A stretch of 64,000 bases of DNA from Lachnospiraceae bacterium (GCA_021201665.1 JAJQEO010000033.1:27337-91336); one strand, 5' to 3'. Counted from the stretch's first letter, positions 8,401 through 17,845 are shown. Made by a program: numbers and translations. The notes: generated from the letters alone by a model not told the origin.

Positions 8401-9786
8401 TTGGGCGACAGTGATACGATTGCCGCGATTTCGACGGCTTTAGGCGGATCCGGCATAGCGATTGTCCGAATCAGCGGAAGCGATGCGATCCGGGTAGGGG
8501 ATCTGGTTTTTGTTTCTGCCGGAGGCAGCAAAAGGCTGTCAGATCAACAAACTCATACGATTCACTATGGTTATATAAAGGATGGAGACAAGACTGTTGA
8601 CGAGGTGCTGGTATCTTTGATGCGTGCCCCCCGCAGCTTTACAACAGAAGATACAGTGGAGATCAATTGTCATGGCGGAGTGTATGCAACCAGAAGAGTA
8701 CTGGATACGGTTTTAAAAAATGGCGCTCGTCTGGCAGAACCCGGAGAATTCACGAAAAGAGCCTTTTTAAATGGAAGAATTGATCTTTCTCAGGCAGAAT
8801 CTGTGATTGATGTGATACAGGCAAAGAACGAGTACGCTCTGCAAAATTCTCTTGAGCAGCTGTGCGGAGCTCTTGGCAGGGAGGTTAATGCTTTGAGAGA
8901 GCGGATTCTTTATCAGACTGCCTTTATTGAATCCGCGCTGGATGATCCTGAGCACTATAGCCTGGAAGGATATCCCGGAAAGCTTCGGCTTGAGACCCTG
9001 GATTTGCTGCAGTCAGTCAATCGTTTGATCGCTACCTCTGATAATGGACGGCTGATGAAAGAAGGCATCCAAACCGTGATTCTCGGAAAACCGAACGCCG
9101 GGAAGTCTTCTCTGCTGAATGTGCTTGCCCGGGAGGAGCGTGCCATCGTGACAGATATCGCGGGAACCACCAGAGATACGCTTGAAGAGACTATTTCTCT
9201 CGGAGGAATTACATTACAGCTGGTAGATACCGCCGGCATCCGCAGTACGGATGATACGATTGAAAAAATCGGTGTCAGCAAGGCGCAGGATAAGGCTGGC
9301 ATGGCAGATCTGATTCTTTATGTAGTCGATTCTACCGTCGCGCTGGATGAAAATGATGATAAAATTCTTTCCTTATTAAAAGATAAGAAGGTTATCGTTC
9401 TTTTAAATAAATCTGATATGGAGCCTATGGTATCCTTGGATCAGGTCAGAGCGTTTGTCTGCGACCGGTACCCGGTAATAGAAATCTCCGCGAAGGAGGA
9501 GACAGGGCTGGATTTACTTACAAACACCTTGCAGGAGCTTTTTTATCAGGGAAATCTTTCCTTTAATGATGAAATCTATATTACCAGTGCAAGAATAAAG
9601 TCAGAGTTAATAAACGCAAATAATAGTCTTAAAAAAGTGCTGGAAAGTATTTCTATGGGGCTTTCGGAGGACTTCTTCTCCATAGATCTGATGGATGCTT
9701 ATGCCGCCCTTGGGCGGATTATAGGCAAAGAGGTTGGGGAGGATCTGGTAAACGAAATTTTCGGAAGATTTTGTATGGGGAAATGA
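8401..9786 (+). CDS. mnmE: tRNA uridine-5-carboxymethylaminomethyl modification GTPase MnmE
   Basis: MnmE (461 aa) works with MnmG to modify U34 of several tRNAs. I start it at TTG 8401 (MGDSDTIAAISTALGG) because AAGGAGGA (8386-8393) sits 7 nt upstream and this length matches the family (about 458 aa); a longer frame back to 8236 has unrelated sequence. Domains: N-terminal tetrahydrofolate-binding domain (1-120), helical domain, embedded G domain with GKPNAGKSS (about 227-235), DIAGTTRD, DTAGIR and NKSD, and the C-terminal catalytic tetrapeptide-containing end FCMGK. It lies 80 nt before mnmG, as usual. Confidence 0.96.
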   Translation: MGDSDTIAAISTALGGSGIAIVRISGSDAIRVGDLVFVSAGGSKRLSDQQTHTIHYGYIKDGDKTVDEVLVSLMRAPRSFTTEDTVEINCHGGVYATRRVLDTVLKNGARLAEPGEFTKRAFLNGRIDLSQAESVIDVIQAKNEYALQNSLEQLCGALGREVNALRERILYQTAFIESALDDPEHYSLEGYPGKLRLETLDLLQSVNRLIATSDNGRLMKEGIQTVILGKPNAGKSSLLNVLAREERAIVTDIAGTTRDTLEETISLGGITLQLVDTAGIRSTDDTIEKIGVSKAQDKAGMADLILYVVDSTVALDENDDKILSLLKDKKVIVLLNKSDMEPMVSLDQVRAFVCDRYPVIEISAKEETGLDLLTNTLQELFYQGNLSFNDEIYITSARIKSELINANNSLKKVLESISMGLSEDFFSIDLMDAYAALGRIIGKEVGEDLVNEIFGRFCMGK

Positions 9787-9864
9787 AATGTATGCCAGGT
9801 AGCCGTGCCTGCACTTGCACGGATATTTAATTTGAATGACATGTTACATGTGAGGTTTCATAAA

Positions 9865-11742
9865 ATGAGTCAGGTGGAAGAGTTTGTAGATGTAGTGGTA
9901 GTGGGTGCCGGACATGCCGGATGTGAGGCTGCTCTGGCCTGTGCGCGCCTGGGGATGGACACCGTTATTTTTACTGTCAGTGTTGACAGCATTGCTCTGA
10001 TGCCCTGTAATCCTAATATCGGCGGCACTTCAAAGGGACATCTGGTCCGCGAGGTGGACGCGCTTGGCGGGGAGATGGGAAAAAATATTGATAAGACCTT
10101 TATCCAGTCCCGGATGCTGAATCAGTCGAAGGGTCCTGCTGTCCATTCCCTGCGGGCGCAGGCGGATAAGTCAGACTATAGCAGAAGCATGCGGCAGGTT
10201 CTGGAGCAGACGGAGCATCTGCGGATCAGACAGCTGGAGGTGACTGATCTTCTGGTGGAAAATCACTGCCTTGTGGGCGTAAAGACTTATTCAGGCTCCA
10301 TTTATCACTGCAAAGCTGCCATTTTATGCGCCGGCACTTATTCCAAGGCCAGGTGTATTTATGGTGATGTGAGTATGTATACAGGTCCAAATGGTCTCGC
10401 GGCGGCTAATCATCTCACGGATTCCATGCGTTCCCTGGGTATCGAGCTGCGGCGTTTTAAGACGGGCACTCCGGCTCGCATCGCTGGCTATTCGATTGAT
10501 TATTCGCGGATGGAGGAGCAAAAGGGAGATGAAAAAATCGTTCCTTTTTCCTTTACAACAGATCCGGAAAGTATACAGAAGGATCAGGTTTCCTGCTATC
10601 TGACCTATACAAATGAGAAAACGCATGAAATTATCCGAAAAAATATCGACCGTTCGCCGCTTTTTTCCGGTATGATAGAAGGCACCGGCCCGAGATATTG
10701 TCCTTCAATCGAAGACAAAGTGGTTAAGTTTCCGGATAAAAGCCGACATCAGGTATTCATAGAGCCTGAAGGTATTCACACAAACGAAATGTATATATCC
10801 GGTATGTCAAGCTCCCTGCCGGAGGATGTTCAGATCGCCATGTATCGATCTGTTCCAGGCCTGGAGCATGCACAGATTGTGAAGAATGCTTACGCGATTG
10901 AATATGACTGTATTGATGCGAGATCCCTGAAGCTTTCACTGGAATTCCGGGATATCGAAGGACTTTATTCTGCGGGACAGTTCAACGGCAGTTCCGGTTA
11001 TGAAGAAGCGGCCGCGCAGGGTCTGATCGCTGGAATTAACGCAGCGCGTAAAATTCAGGGCAAGGAACCTTTGATATTAGATCGCTCCCAGGCTTATATC
11101 GGCGTCCTGATCGATGATCTTGTCACCAAGGAGAATATTGAGCCATACCGTATGATGACCTCACGGGCGGAATATCGTCTCCTGCTTCGGCAGGATAACG
11201 CAGATCTGCGGCTTACAGAGATCGGATATGAAATCGGTCTGATTTCCGAGGAACGCTATCGTAAGCTTCTTAAGAAAAAACAGCAGATTTCTGAGGAGAT
11301 CGAACGTGTTGAGAATACCTACGTCAGTGATCAGGATTCAGTTCAGCAGCTACTGAGTGAGCATGGAAGCACCGCACTTCGTTCTTCAGCATCTTTAGGA
11401 GAGTTGATCCGCAGACCTGAGCTTTCTTATGGTGAGATTGCCGCGATCGACCCGGACCGTCCCTCCCTGCCGGAGGACGTGCAGGATCAGGTAAATATTT
11501 CTATAAAATATAAGGGATACCTGGATCGGCAGATGAAGCAGGTAGAGCAATTCAAAAAGCTTGAGACAAAGCGGATTCCAGAATCCGTAAATTATGAAGA
11601 AATCTCTGGTCTTCGGCTGGAAGCCAGGCAGAAGCTCTCCAGATATCGTCCCGCGTCAATCGGACAGGCATCCCGGATTGCCGGAGTCTCCCCGGCAGAT
11701 ATTTCGGTGCTTCTTGTGTATTTAAAGCATAAAAACGGATAG
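9865..11742 (+). CDS. mnmG: tRNA uridine-5-carboxymethylaminomethyl modification protein MnmG (GidA)
   Basis: MnmG (625 aa) is the FAD-dependent partner of MnmE in U34 modification. The FAD-binding motif [10 protein letters not shown] lies at about residues 15-24, followed by the family signatures [20 protein letters not shown] and, near the middle, [13 protein letters not shown] and [14 protein letters not shown] start at ATG 9865 ([10 protein letters not shown]) since GAGG lies 9 nt upstream; the frame is open back to 9805 with no matching sequence. Length fits the family. Followed by a strong hairpin terminator. Confidence 0.97.
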   Translation: MSQVEEFVDVVVVGAGHAGCEAALACARLGMDTVIFTVSVDSIALMPCNPNIGGTSKGHLVREVDALGGEMGKNIDKTFIQSRMLNQSKGPAVHSLRAQADKSDYSRSMRQVLEQTEHLRIRQLEVTDLLVENHCLVGVKTYSGSIYHCKAAILCAGTYSKARCIYGDVSMYTGPNGLAAANHLTDSMRSLGIELRRFKTGTPARIAGYSIDYSRMEEQKGDEKIVPFSFTTDPESIQKDQVSCYLTYTNEKTHEIIRKNIDRSPLFSGMIEGTGPRYCPSIEDKVVKFPDKSRHQVFIEPEGIHTNEMYISGMSSSLPEDVQIAMYRSVPGLEHAQIVKNAYAIEYDCIDARSLKLSLEFRDIEGLYSAGQFNGSSGYEEAAAQGLIAGINAARKIQGKEPLILDRSQAYIGVLIDDLVTKENIEPYRMMTSRAEYRLLLRQDNADLRLTEIGYEIGLISEERYRKLLKKKQQISEEIERVENTYVSDQDSVQQLLSEHGSTALRSSASLGELIRRPELSYGEIAAIDPDRPSLPEDVQDQVNISIKYKGYLDRQMKQVEQFKKLETKRIPESVNYEEISGLRLEARQKLSRYRPASIGQASRIAGVSPADISVLLVYLKHKNG

Positions 11743-11759
11743 ACGCGGCAGAAATAATG

Positions 11760-11802
11760 AAAAGTTATCCACATTTATGGGGATGAATTGTGGATAACTT
11801 TT
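11760..11802 (+). terminator. mnmG terminator built from two DnaA boxes
   Basis: A perfect 14-bp inverted repeat, AAAAGTTATCCACA (11760-11773) and its complement at 11789-11802, is followed by more T. It sits 18 nt after the mnmG stop and looks like an intrinsic terminator. The stem carries two perfect DnaA boxes, TTATCCACA (11765-11773) and TGTGGATAA (11789-11797), in inverted orientation. Confidence 0.75.
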
Positions 11803-11811
11803 TTATACACA

Positions 11812-11888
11812 CGGCCGCGAAAGGAATTATACCAGCTAAAGCAAGAAGCGGCCGACACAGGCGGATAGGTGAGAGAACTCTCTTTATC
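11812..11888 (+). repeat. Double-hairpin intergenic element, copy 1 (AGGCGGATAG type)
   Basis: First stem CGGCCGC (11812-11818) with GCGGCCG (11848-11854) encloses AAAGGAATT; then AGGCGGATAG (11859-11868); then a second hairpin GATA..GAGAG / CTCTC..TATC (11864-11888). The same order of parts recurs at 58032-58106, also shortly before a gene start. It lies in the leader of rsmG. Confidence 0.6.
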
Positions 11889-11925
11889 AGGTTCAATTGA
11901 TACTGGTATTTAGATCGGAGTTATT

Positions 11926-12795
11926 ATGAATCAAAAGATCAATTATGAAATGAATCAGACATACAATCAGAAAAGCAGACAAGAAGTAAAACGTGAAATA
12001 AATCTTGGGATCAAACAAGATATCAAACAAGATATCAAACAAGATATCAATCGAGACCCAGCTTTGCACGACATAAAATCTGCTTTTAATACCATCGGCA
12101 TCTCGCTTATCGATGATCAGGCGAACCAGTTTTTTCAATATTACCAGCTTCTTACAGAAGCGAATAAGGTAATGAATCTAACTGCGATTACAGACTTTGA
12201 CGAGGTTGTGCTGAAGCATTTTCTTGACAGTGTTCTTATCTATTGTACATTTGAAAAGTATGGCTTTAAAGACACTGGAGACGAAGGCTTTAAAAGCATA
12301 ATTGATGTGGGTACGGGTGCAGGCTTTCCGGGGCTCCCATTGAAAATTGTCTTTCCAGATCTTCACATGGTATTACTGGATTCTCTCAATAAGCGTGTGG
12401 GATTTCTGAATGATGTGATCGACAAACTGCAGCTTGAAGATATTATTGCAGTTCATTTTCGCGCTGAGGATGCGGGCAGAAATGCCGAATACCGTGATAG
12501 ATTTGACCTGTGTGTTTCCAGGGCTGTGGCAAATCTTTCTGTGCTCTCGGAATACTGCCTTCCTTTTGTAAGGCCGGGCGGTTTATTTGTTTCCTATAAA
12601 TCTTCGGATATTGATCAGGAATGCGAGGATGCGAAAAAAGCTATTCATATGCTTGGCGGAAAAATCGAGCATGTAGATAAGTGCTTTCTTCCCGGAACAG
12701 ATATTGAACGTTCTTTTGTCTTTATTCGTAAAGAAAAAGAGACTCCGCCAAAATACCCGCGCAAAGCTGGTACTCCGTCCAGGAGTCCCTTGTAG
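11926..12795 (+). CDS. rsmG: 16S rRNA (guanine(527)-N(7))-methyltransferase RsmG
   Basis: RsmG (289 aa) methylates G527 of 16S rRNA with SAM. The SAM-binding loop DVGTGAGFPGLPLKI lies at about residues 126-140, and the later motifs FRAEDAG and SRAVANLSVL are present. The usual protein is about 240 aa. Here the first 45 residues are extra and contain a threefold IKQD repeat encoded by a 12-nt tandem repeat (about 12010-12048). ATG 11926 follows GGAG; no internal start fits the conserved domain better, although translation could begin later. It is the last gene of the mnmE-mnmG-rsmG cluster. Confidence 0.93.
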   Translation: MNQKINYEMNQTYNQKSRQEVKREINLGIKQDIKQDIKQDINRDPALHDIKSAFNTIGISLIDDQANQFFQYYQLLTEANKVMNLTAITDFDEVVLKHFLDSVLIYCTFEKYGFKDTGDEGFKSIIDVGTGAGFPGLPLKIVFPDLHMVLLDSLNKRVGFLNDVIDKLQLEDIIAVHFRAEDAGRNAEYRDRFDLCVSRAVANLSVLSEYCLPFVRPGGLFVSYKSSDIDQECEDAKKAIHMLGGKIEHVDKCFLPGTDIERSFVFIRKEKETPPKYPRKAGTPSRSPL

Positions 12796-12922
12796 GAAGG
12801 ATATATTAGATTTGCTATTTTTTAATTTCAGCTTATACTTTTAATTTTAGTTTATATTTTTAATTGCTGCTATTTATTTCTTAAATTGTTAAGCCTAACC
12901 CGGACAAAAACCGGAACCGAAA

Positions 12923-12942
12923 TTTTGCCATCTTGCGCAAAA
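12923..12942. terminator. Possible shared terminator of rsmG and the convergent hydrolase gene
   Basis: TTTTGC (12923-12928) and GCAAAA (12937-12942), flanked by AATT on both sides and by an A-run on the right, form a small hairpin between two convergent genes. It could end transcripts from both sides. The stem is short. Confidence 0.35.
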
Positions 12943-12974
12943 AAATTGTTTTTAAGTGCCTAATTTAAAAATCA

Positions 12975-13907
12975 TTAAATCAATTTGCTGTTTATAATAT
13001 TTATTACTTTTTCAGGAGCTTCCATATGTGGAAGCTTTTTAGTTGCCTTGATTGTTTTTATATCCAGATTCTTATACAGGTTTTGATATTCCATGGTGAT
13101 TTCTTTCGCTTCAGGTTCTTCTTCTCCTAAAATTAACACTTTTCTGGCTGAAGGCCTGTTATTCGTATTTGTGATGTTGACGTTCAGGTAATGAGCCTTC
13201 AGGCATGCGTATAAGTGTTTTCCATTTCCTTTATCCTGATGCGCCGCCAGATAAGCTGCCTTTACTGTTGCATCCGTTAATTGAAATGGATTGAAAAAAC
13301 ATTTTTCTGACAGATAATATTCCGCATTTGCTTTTCTGGTTGCGAGATAGTAGCACGCCTTGCTGACAATCGGAAGATTAAAAAATTGAAGCACAAGCTT
13401 TGCGTATTTATCCGGATTTTTTCTCAGTGATCGCAGAGAAGGAGGATTGATCATAAAGATAGAATCCATTAAATTTTCATCCATAGCATCTGCTTTCAGT
13501 ACAAACGTGCTGGACATACCGGAAACCACTACGATGGGCGGTTCTTTGATGACCTTCTTTATAAAATCAGAAACTAACTGTACATACAGATAATTCGTAT
13601 ATGTCAGTGATGGTTTTTCAGATCTTCCGCATCCTAACAGATCTATGGTGTAGACCTTATATTTATCTGAGAGATTTGCGGTAAGCTTTATCCATTCATT
13701 TTCTGAAGAAAATATATTCAGATCATGAATCAGTAAAATCGGTTTTCCCTCACCAGATACCTTGTAAAATATTCTTCCGTGTTCCCAGTTAAAATACCTT
13801 CCATTTGTCTTTGTAGTATTGGCTTCAATGGTGGAATCAATATAATTATTGACCCCGAAAAGTACGGCCAGAGTTGAAATAGTAAGTTTTAATTTTTTAT
13901 TAGCCAT
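12975..13907 (-). CDS. Alpha/beta-fold hydrolase, membrane-anchored
   Basis: A 310-aa alpha/beta hydrolase with an N-terminal hydrophobic stretch (residues 6-22) that may act as signal or anchor. Visible motifs are the oxyanion-side HDLN (61-64), the IDLLGCGRSEKP segment typical of epoxide-hydrolase/lipase-like enzymes, the nucleophile elbow VSGMSST (S132; the second Gly of G-x-S-x-G is replaced by Thr) and a catalytic His in LPHMEAPE near the end. The acid residue may be one of the Glu in LGEEEPEAKE. The gene is AT-rich and points against its neighbours. Substrate unknown; enzymatic activity is likely but the elbow is unusual. Confidence 0.75.
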   Translation of the reverse strand: MANKKLKLTISTLAVLFGVNNYIDSTIEANTTKTNGRYFNWEHGRIFYKVSGEGKPILLIHDLNIFSSENEWIKLTANLSDKYKVYTIDLLGCGRSEKPSLTYTNYLYVQLVSDFIKKVIKEPPIVVVSGMSSTFVLKADAMDENLMDSIFMINPPSLRSLRKNPDKYAKLVLQFFNLPIVSKACYYLATRKANAEYYLSEKCFFNPFQLTDATVKAAYLAAHQDKGNGKHLYACLKAHYLNVNITNTNNRPSARKVLILGEEEPEAKEITMEYQNLYKNLDIKTIKATKKLPHMEAPEKVINIINSKLI

Positions 13908-14069
13908 TTGCTAAAAAACCTTCTTTCTTTTATGAAATATTTTATTATGCATATACATATATTTCTGATATTTCTCAAAAATAAAATTTTCTTTTGTTGC
14001 TTAATTGATTATACATCTTTTTTCCTATTATGTCACTTCTATTTTTATCTTTAATATTTCAGCCTTAAA

Positions 14070-14085
14070 TGTTTCACGTGAAACA
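14070..14085. promoter_or_regulatory. parS: parS site 1
   Basis: Perfect 16-bp palindrome TGTTTCACGTGAAACA, the consensus ParB-binding centromere site of Bacillota. It lies about 1.5 kb upstream of the parAB operon. Confidence 0.97.
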
Positions 14086-14270
14086 TTTTCTGTATTCTTT
14101 GACTTTTTGATACTGATGAGTTATGATAAAAAACAGCTATTATATGATTCGAAAGATTAAAAGATATAATACTAAGTAATAACAGCTTCTGACGGAAGCC
14201 AGTATCATCTCTCTGGTGGTATTTGCGTGAATTGCAAGCTTCAAAATATTTTCAAAAGGATAATTGCAAA

Positions 14271-15287
14271 ATGATTAAAGAATTTATTATAAAAATGCGT
14301 GATGAAAATGAACAAAAGATAAGCTCGCTTGAATGTGAGATGAGTGAACTTGTCCGGGATTTATCCTTAGCAGAACAGCTTTTGGAAAAAATGCTTCGCG
14401 AAAAGAAATCTGATACATATATTTTTTCTCCGCGAACGACGGACTTCCAGATTGATGAAAAAATCAGAGCTAAACAGACGGAAATCAGAGAACTGAACCA
14501 GAAAATTGATTATGTTCGCCATATGATGGAGGAAAGGCTTAAAAATCGTGATGAATTTAATAATCTTTTAAATGAAATTGAGACAAGCGATCATGAAAAA
14601 TCTTCGCAGGACGATCAAAAAGCAGAATCAAATGCAATCTCAGTAGTAAAAAGCGGTTTAACATCTGTATTGTCAAATAATCAGAGTAGAGAATATAATT
14701 CATGTGTAACACAGGAGAAATCTTCAATCGTAACAAAAGAAATGCAGAAAAATCCCTCAACTGCTGATATAAAAATACCGGAGAAGTTTTCATCTGATGA
14801 AGGAAAAAAGCTGGAAATTCCTTCAACTGCCGAAATAGAAATACAGAAAAATAGTCCATCTGCGGAGAGCCAAATACAGAGGAATCTTCCATCTTCGGAT
14901 GGGGAAAAAGAGGAGAATCTTCCATCAGCTGAAAGCAAAAAAGAGGAGAATCTTCCATCAGCTGAAAGCGAAAAACAAGAGAATCTTCCTTCTACTGGAC
15001 CGCATAATCAATCCGTTTCTGGCATTAAAAAAGGTGGAGAATCAGTATTAGAAGCTGGAGAACATAAAGCAGAATCCTCAAATTTACAACAATCAGGGGA
15101 AGCTATAAGAAACGCTGAAATTAATAAAGAGAAGCTGCTTTCTTTTTTGCAGGCAATCTATAAAGATACAGAAACCTGTCTTGCTTTAATCAATGGTAAT
15201 AAGAACCGATGTAAAACTGAACTCAGAAAAATGATGAAATCTATCAGTGAATACAAAAAAATGATCGAAACAGACGATGTTTCATGA
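14271..15287 (+). CDS. Coiled-coil protein encoded between two parS sites, function unknown
   Basis: A 338-aa hydrophilic protein I do not recognise. Residues 1-110 are strongly predicted coiled coil by heptad pattern (KMRDENEQKISSLECEMSEL and later QTEIRELNQKIDY). Residues 115-280 are a disordered Ser/Glu/Lys linker with repeats: an 11-residue ENLPSAES-K/E-K/Q-E unit occurs about three times, encoded by a 33-nt tandem repeat at about 14910-14990. A C-terminal helical segment (KLLSFLQAIYKDTETCLALI) follows. No membrane segment. I start at ATG 14271 because AAAAGGA is 10 nt upstream; the frame is open to a TTG at 14223. parS sites lie 200 nt before and 26 nt after it, so a link to chromosome segregation is a fair but unproven inference. 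Confidence 0.7.
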   Translation: MIKEFIIKMRDENEQKISSLECEMSELVRDLSLAEQLLEKMLREKKSDTYIFSPRTTDFQIDEKIRAKQTEIRELNQKIDYVRHMMEERLKNRDEFNNLLNEIETSDHEKSSQDDQKAESNAISVVKSGLTSVLSNNQSREYNSCVTQEKSSIVTKEMQKNPSTADIKIPEKFSSDEGKKLEIPSTAEIEIQKNSPSAESQIQRNLPSSDGEKEENLPSAESKKEENLPSAESEKQENLPSTGPHNQSVSGIKKGGESVLEAGEHKAESSNLQQSGEAIRNAEINKEKLLSFLQAIYKDTETCLALINGNKNRCKTELRKMMKSISEYKKMIETDDVS

Positions 15288-15312
15288 ATGCTTTTTGTGA
15301 AAAATGGAGGAA

Positions 15313-15328
15313 TGTTTCACGTGAAACA
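15313..15328. promoter_or_regulatory. parS: parS site 2, overlapping a possible terminator
   Basis: A second perfect TGTTTCACGTGAAACA. It starts 26 nt after the coiled-coil gene and is followed by TTTTTTG, so the same palindrome could form a terminator hairpin in RNA while binding ParB as DNA. Confidence 0.95.
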
Positions 15329-15625
15329 TTTTTTGTGGAATAAATAAGAAAAAGGTGCTATACTCAAAAAGCGATCGAAATAAGCTGTCTGCAATTTCAT
15401 TGATTTCAGTTGTAAGGCAGATTACATGAGTTGAGAGATAAAGCAGCCTGAGATTTTTGTATAATGGCTTATATGATAAAGAAAAGCAGGAATACAAACA
15501 GTAGTATAAAAGGTGTATATGATAATCAAATAAAAAGAAAAACACACGGATAAACCTGTAAAAACAAGACAGAAATAGAAAATAAGCAGTAGATCAGATT
15601 GTGTGTAAAATAAGGGGGAAAATGA

Positions 15626-16402
15626 ATGGGGAGAACGATCGTGGTTGCCAACCAGAAGGGTGGAGTTGGAAAAACCACAACTACTATCAATCTGTCCGCT
15701 GCTCTTGCAGAGACGGGCAGAAAGGTGCTGGTAGTAGATATGGATCCACAGGGAAATACTACCAGCGGGCTGGGCGTGGATAAAGAAAATGTAGAGAAAA
15801 CAGTGTACGAGTTATTATTGGGAGAAATCACAGCAGAGGAATGTCTGCTGGAAAATATTCTGGATAATTTGTCGCTGCTTCCCTCCAATATTAATCTTTC
15901 GGGAGCGGAGATAGAACTGATTGGTATCGAGGAGAAGGAGTATCTTTTAAAAAAGGCATTGGAATCTATCAAGGAGCGCTATGAATTTATATTAATCGAC
16001 TGCCCGCCGTCTCTGAATATGCTGACAATTAACTCTATGTGTGCAGGGAACACAGTTCTGGTACCAATTCAGTGTGAGTATTATGCGCTGGAGGGCTTAA
16101 GTCAGCTGATTCATACGATTGAACTGGTAAAGGAAAGGCTGAACCCGCAGATAGAGATTGAAGGTGTCGTCTTTACCATGTATGATGCAAGGACAAATCT
16201 GTCGCTGCAGGTCGTGGAAAATGTAAAAGAAAATCTAAACCAGAAAATTTATAAAAGCATCATTCCGAGAAATGTCAGACTTGCGGAGGCGCCAAGCTAT
16301 GGAATGCCGGTTACAAAATATGATACCAAATCAACAGGAGCGGAATCCTATCGGTTGCTGGCAGAGGAAGTGATACATAGGGGAGATGAAGAATGGCAGT
16401 AA
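15626..16402 (+). CDS. parA: Chromosome-partitioning ATPase ParA (Soj)
   Basis: ParA/Soj (258 aa) is a Walker-type ATPase that works with ParB-parS in chromosome segregation and regulates DnaA. The deviant Walker A KGGVGKTT is at residues 11-18, with DMDPQGNTTSGLG, the DCPPSLNMLTINS Walker B region and the C-terminal PRNVRLAEAPSYGMP motif. ATG 15626 follows GGGGGAAAA. The parB start overlaps its last codons. The preceding 300-nt gap (15329-15625) shows only AT-rich sequence. Confidence 0.97.
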   Translation: MGRTIVVANQKGGVGKTTTTINLSAALAETGRKVLVVDMDPQGNTTSGLGVDKENVEKTVYELLLGEITAEECLLENILDNLSLLPSNINLSGAEIELIGIEEKEYLLKKALESIKERYEFILIDCPPSLNMLTINSMCAGNTVLVPIQCEYYALEGLSQLIHTIELVKERLNPQIEIEGVVFTMYDARTNLSLQVVENVKENLNQKIYKSIIPRNVRLAEAPSYGMPVTKYDTKSTGAESYRLLAEEVIHRGDEEWQ

Positions 16403-17283
16403 AGAAAACAGGATTGGGAAAGGGGCTGGACTCCCTGATCCCGAAACAGGTCGGAAAAGAGCCTGCCGCGTCCACACAAAAGCCGGTTATCAAAAATGAA
16501 GAATTAAAAATTAAGGTTACTGAGATCGAGCCTAACAGAGATCAGCCCAGAAAGCAATTTGATGAGGATTCTTTGGCAGAGCTGGCGGACTCGATCCGCC
16601 AGTTCGGAGTGATACAGCCGCTGATCGTCCAGAAAATAAACGGCCGCTATGAGATCATTGCCGGTGAGCGCAGATGGCGTGCGGCAAAGCTGGCCGGATT
16701 GAAGGAAGTGCCTGTTATCGTCCGCGAGTTTTCAAAGCAGGAATCTGTGGAAATATCTCTGATTGAGAATATTCAGCGTGAAAACCTGAATCCTATAGAG
16801 GAGGCAATCGCTTATAAACGCCTGCTAACAGAATTTGAGCTGAAACAGGATGAGGTGGCTGAGCGCGTGTCAAAAAGCAGGACTGCCATCACAAACTCTC
16901 TGCGCCTGTTAAAGCTTGATGACCGTGTGCAGCAGATGGTAGTCGATGAGATGATAACTACAGGACATGCCAGAGCTTTGCTCGCAATCAGTGATAAAGA
17001 ATCACAGTATAAGTACGCCATGAAGGTTTTTGATGAAAAAATGAGCGTACGCGAGACCGAGCGGCTAGTGAAAAACCTGACAGAAAAGAAAGAGAAAAAA
17101 GAAACGGAGGATCCGGCGCGCCAGTATATTTATCAGGATCTGGAAGATAAAATGAAGACACTGCTCGGTACAAAGGTCTCCATCCAGCATAAGAAAAACA
17201 ACAAAGGGAAAATAGTAATCGATTATTATTCCAATGAGGAGCTGGAGAGACTGATGGATTTATTCCGGTCGATACACGGTTAG
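16393..17283 (+). CDS. parB: Chromosome-partitioning protein ParB (Spo0J)
   Basis: ParB (296 aa) binds parS and spreads as a CTP-dependent clamp. It shows the N-terminal GLGKGLDSLIP motif that contacts ParA, the CTPase GERR box in AGERRWRAAKLAG (about residue 90), the helix-turn-helix QDEVAERVSKSRTAITNSLRLL (about 150-172) and a C-terminal dimerisation domain. It overlaps parA by 10 nt, so the two are co-translated. Two consensus parS sites lie just upstream of the operon. Confidence 0.97.
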   Translation: MAVKKTGLGKGLDSLIPKQVGKEPAASTQKPVIKNEELKIKVTEIEPNRDQPRKQFDEDSLAELADSIRQFGVIQPLIVQKINGRYEIIAGERRWRAAKLAGLKEVPVIVREFSKQESVEISLIENIQRENLNPIEEAIAYKRLLTEFELKQDEVAERVSKSRTAITNSLRLLKLDDRVQQMVVDEMITTGHARALLAISDKESQYKYAMKVFDEKMSVRETERLVKNLTEKKEKKETEDPARQYIYQDLEDKMKTLLGTKVSIQHKKNNKGKIVIDYYSNEELERLMDLFRSIHG

Positions 17284-17319
17284 GCCTGAAGAAGGAGGAG
17301 CATATAAGGGGAGAACATT

Positions 17320-17844
17320 ATGGAAAGTAATATTTTAAATTCAATTGGGATTGACCCTGGGATACTGGTCATTGCCATGATGGGAATTTTGATACTGGTA
17401 CTGCTCTACATGGTACATGTATCCATGAAAATGACAAGATTTATGAAGAGATACCGCATTTTTATGAAGGGAAAAGATGCGCAGTCACTGGAAAAAGCAT
17501 TTTCGCAGAAATTTCTGGAGGTTGATTCACTTTCAGAGATGAGCAGAGTCAATAATGATGAGATTCATCGTATCAAGGATATCCAGAAGCGTTCCGCGAA
17601 CAAAATTGGCATTGTCAAATATGACGCGTTTCCCGATGTAGGCGGAAGACTCAGCTTTGCACTGGCCATGCTCGATGAGAGTGATACTGGATTTGTATTG
17701 AATACAATTCACGGAAGAGACGGATGCTATACTTATATTAAGGAAATAGTTAAAGGAGAATCCTATATCGTCCTCGGCCCGGAGGAAAAGGAAGCTCTGC
17801 GCCAGGCGGTAACCTATTTTAGCGACATGAATGGAGGACAGTAA
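17320..17844 (+). CDS. DUF4446 family protein
   Basis: A 174-aa protein with one N-terminal membrane helix (GILVIAMMGILILVLLYMV, residues 14-32), a short coiled segment, and a C-terminal soluble domain (KIGIVKYDAFPDVGGRLSFALAMLD..GFVLNTIHGRDGCYTYIKEI) that matches the DUF4446 family as I know it. The family regularly sits between parB and serS in Clostridia. Function is unknown; a membrane-associated role linked to the partition operon is only context. It is followed directly by serS. Confidence 0.85.
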   Translation: MESNILNSIGIDPGILVIAMMGILILVLLYMVHVSMKMTRFMKRYRIFMKGKDAQSLEKAFSQKFLEVDSLSEMSRVNNDEIHRIKDIQKRSANKIGIVKYDAFPDVGGRLSFALAMLDESDTGFVLNTIHGRDGCYTYIKEIVKGESYIVLGPEEKEALRQAVTYFSDMNGGQ

Positions 17845-17845
17845 G

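Noticed and set aside
13018..13042. Hairpin AGCTTCCATATGTGGAAGCT followed by TTTT as a terminator
   Set aside because: It lies inside the alpha/beta hydrolase gene, in codons for KLPHMEA that carry the catalytic His; on the + strand it has no gene to terminate.
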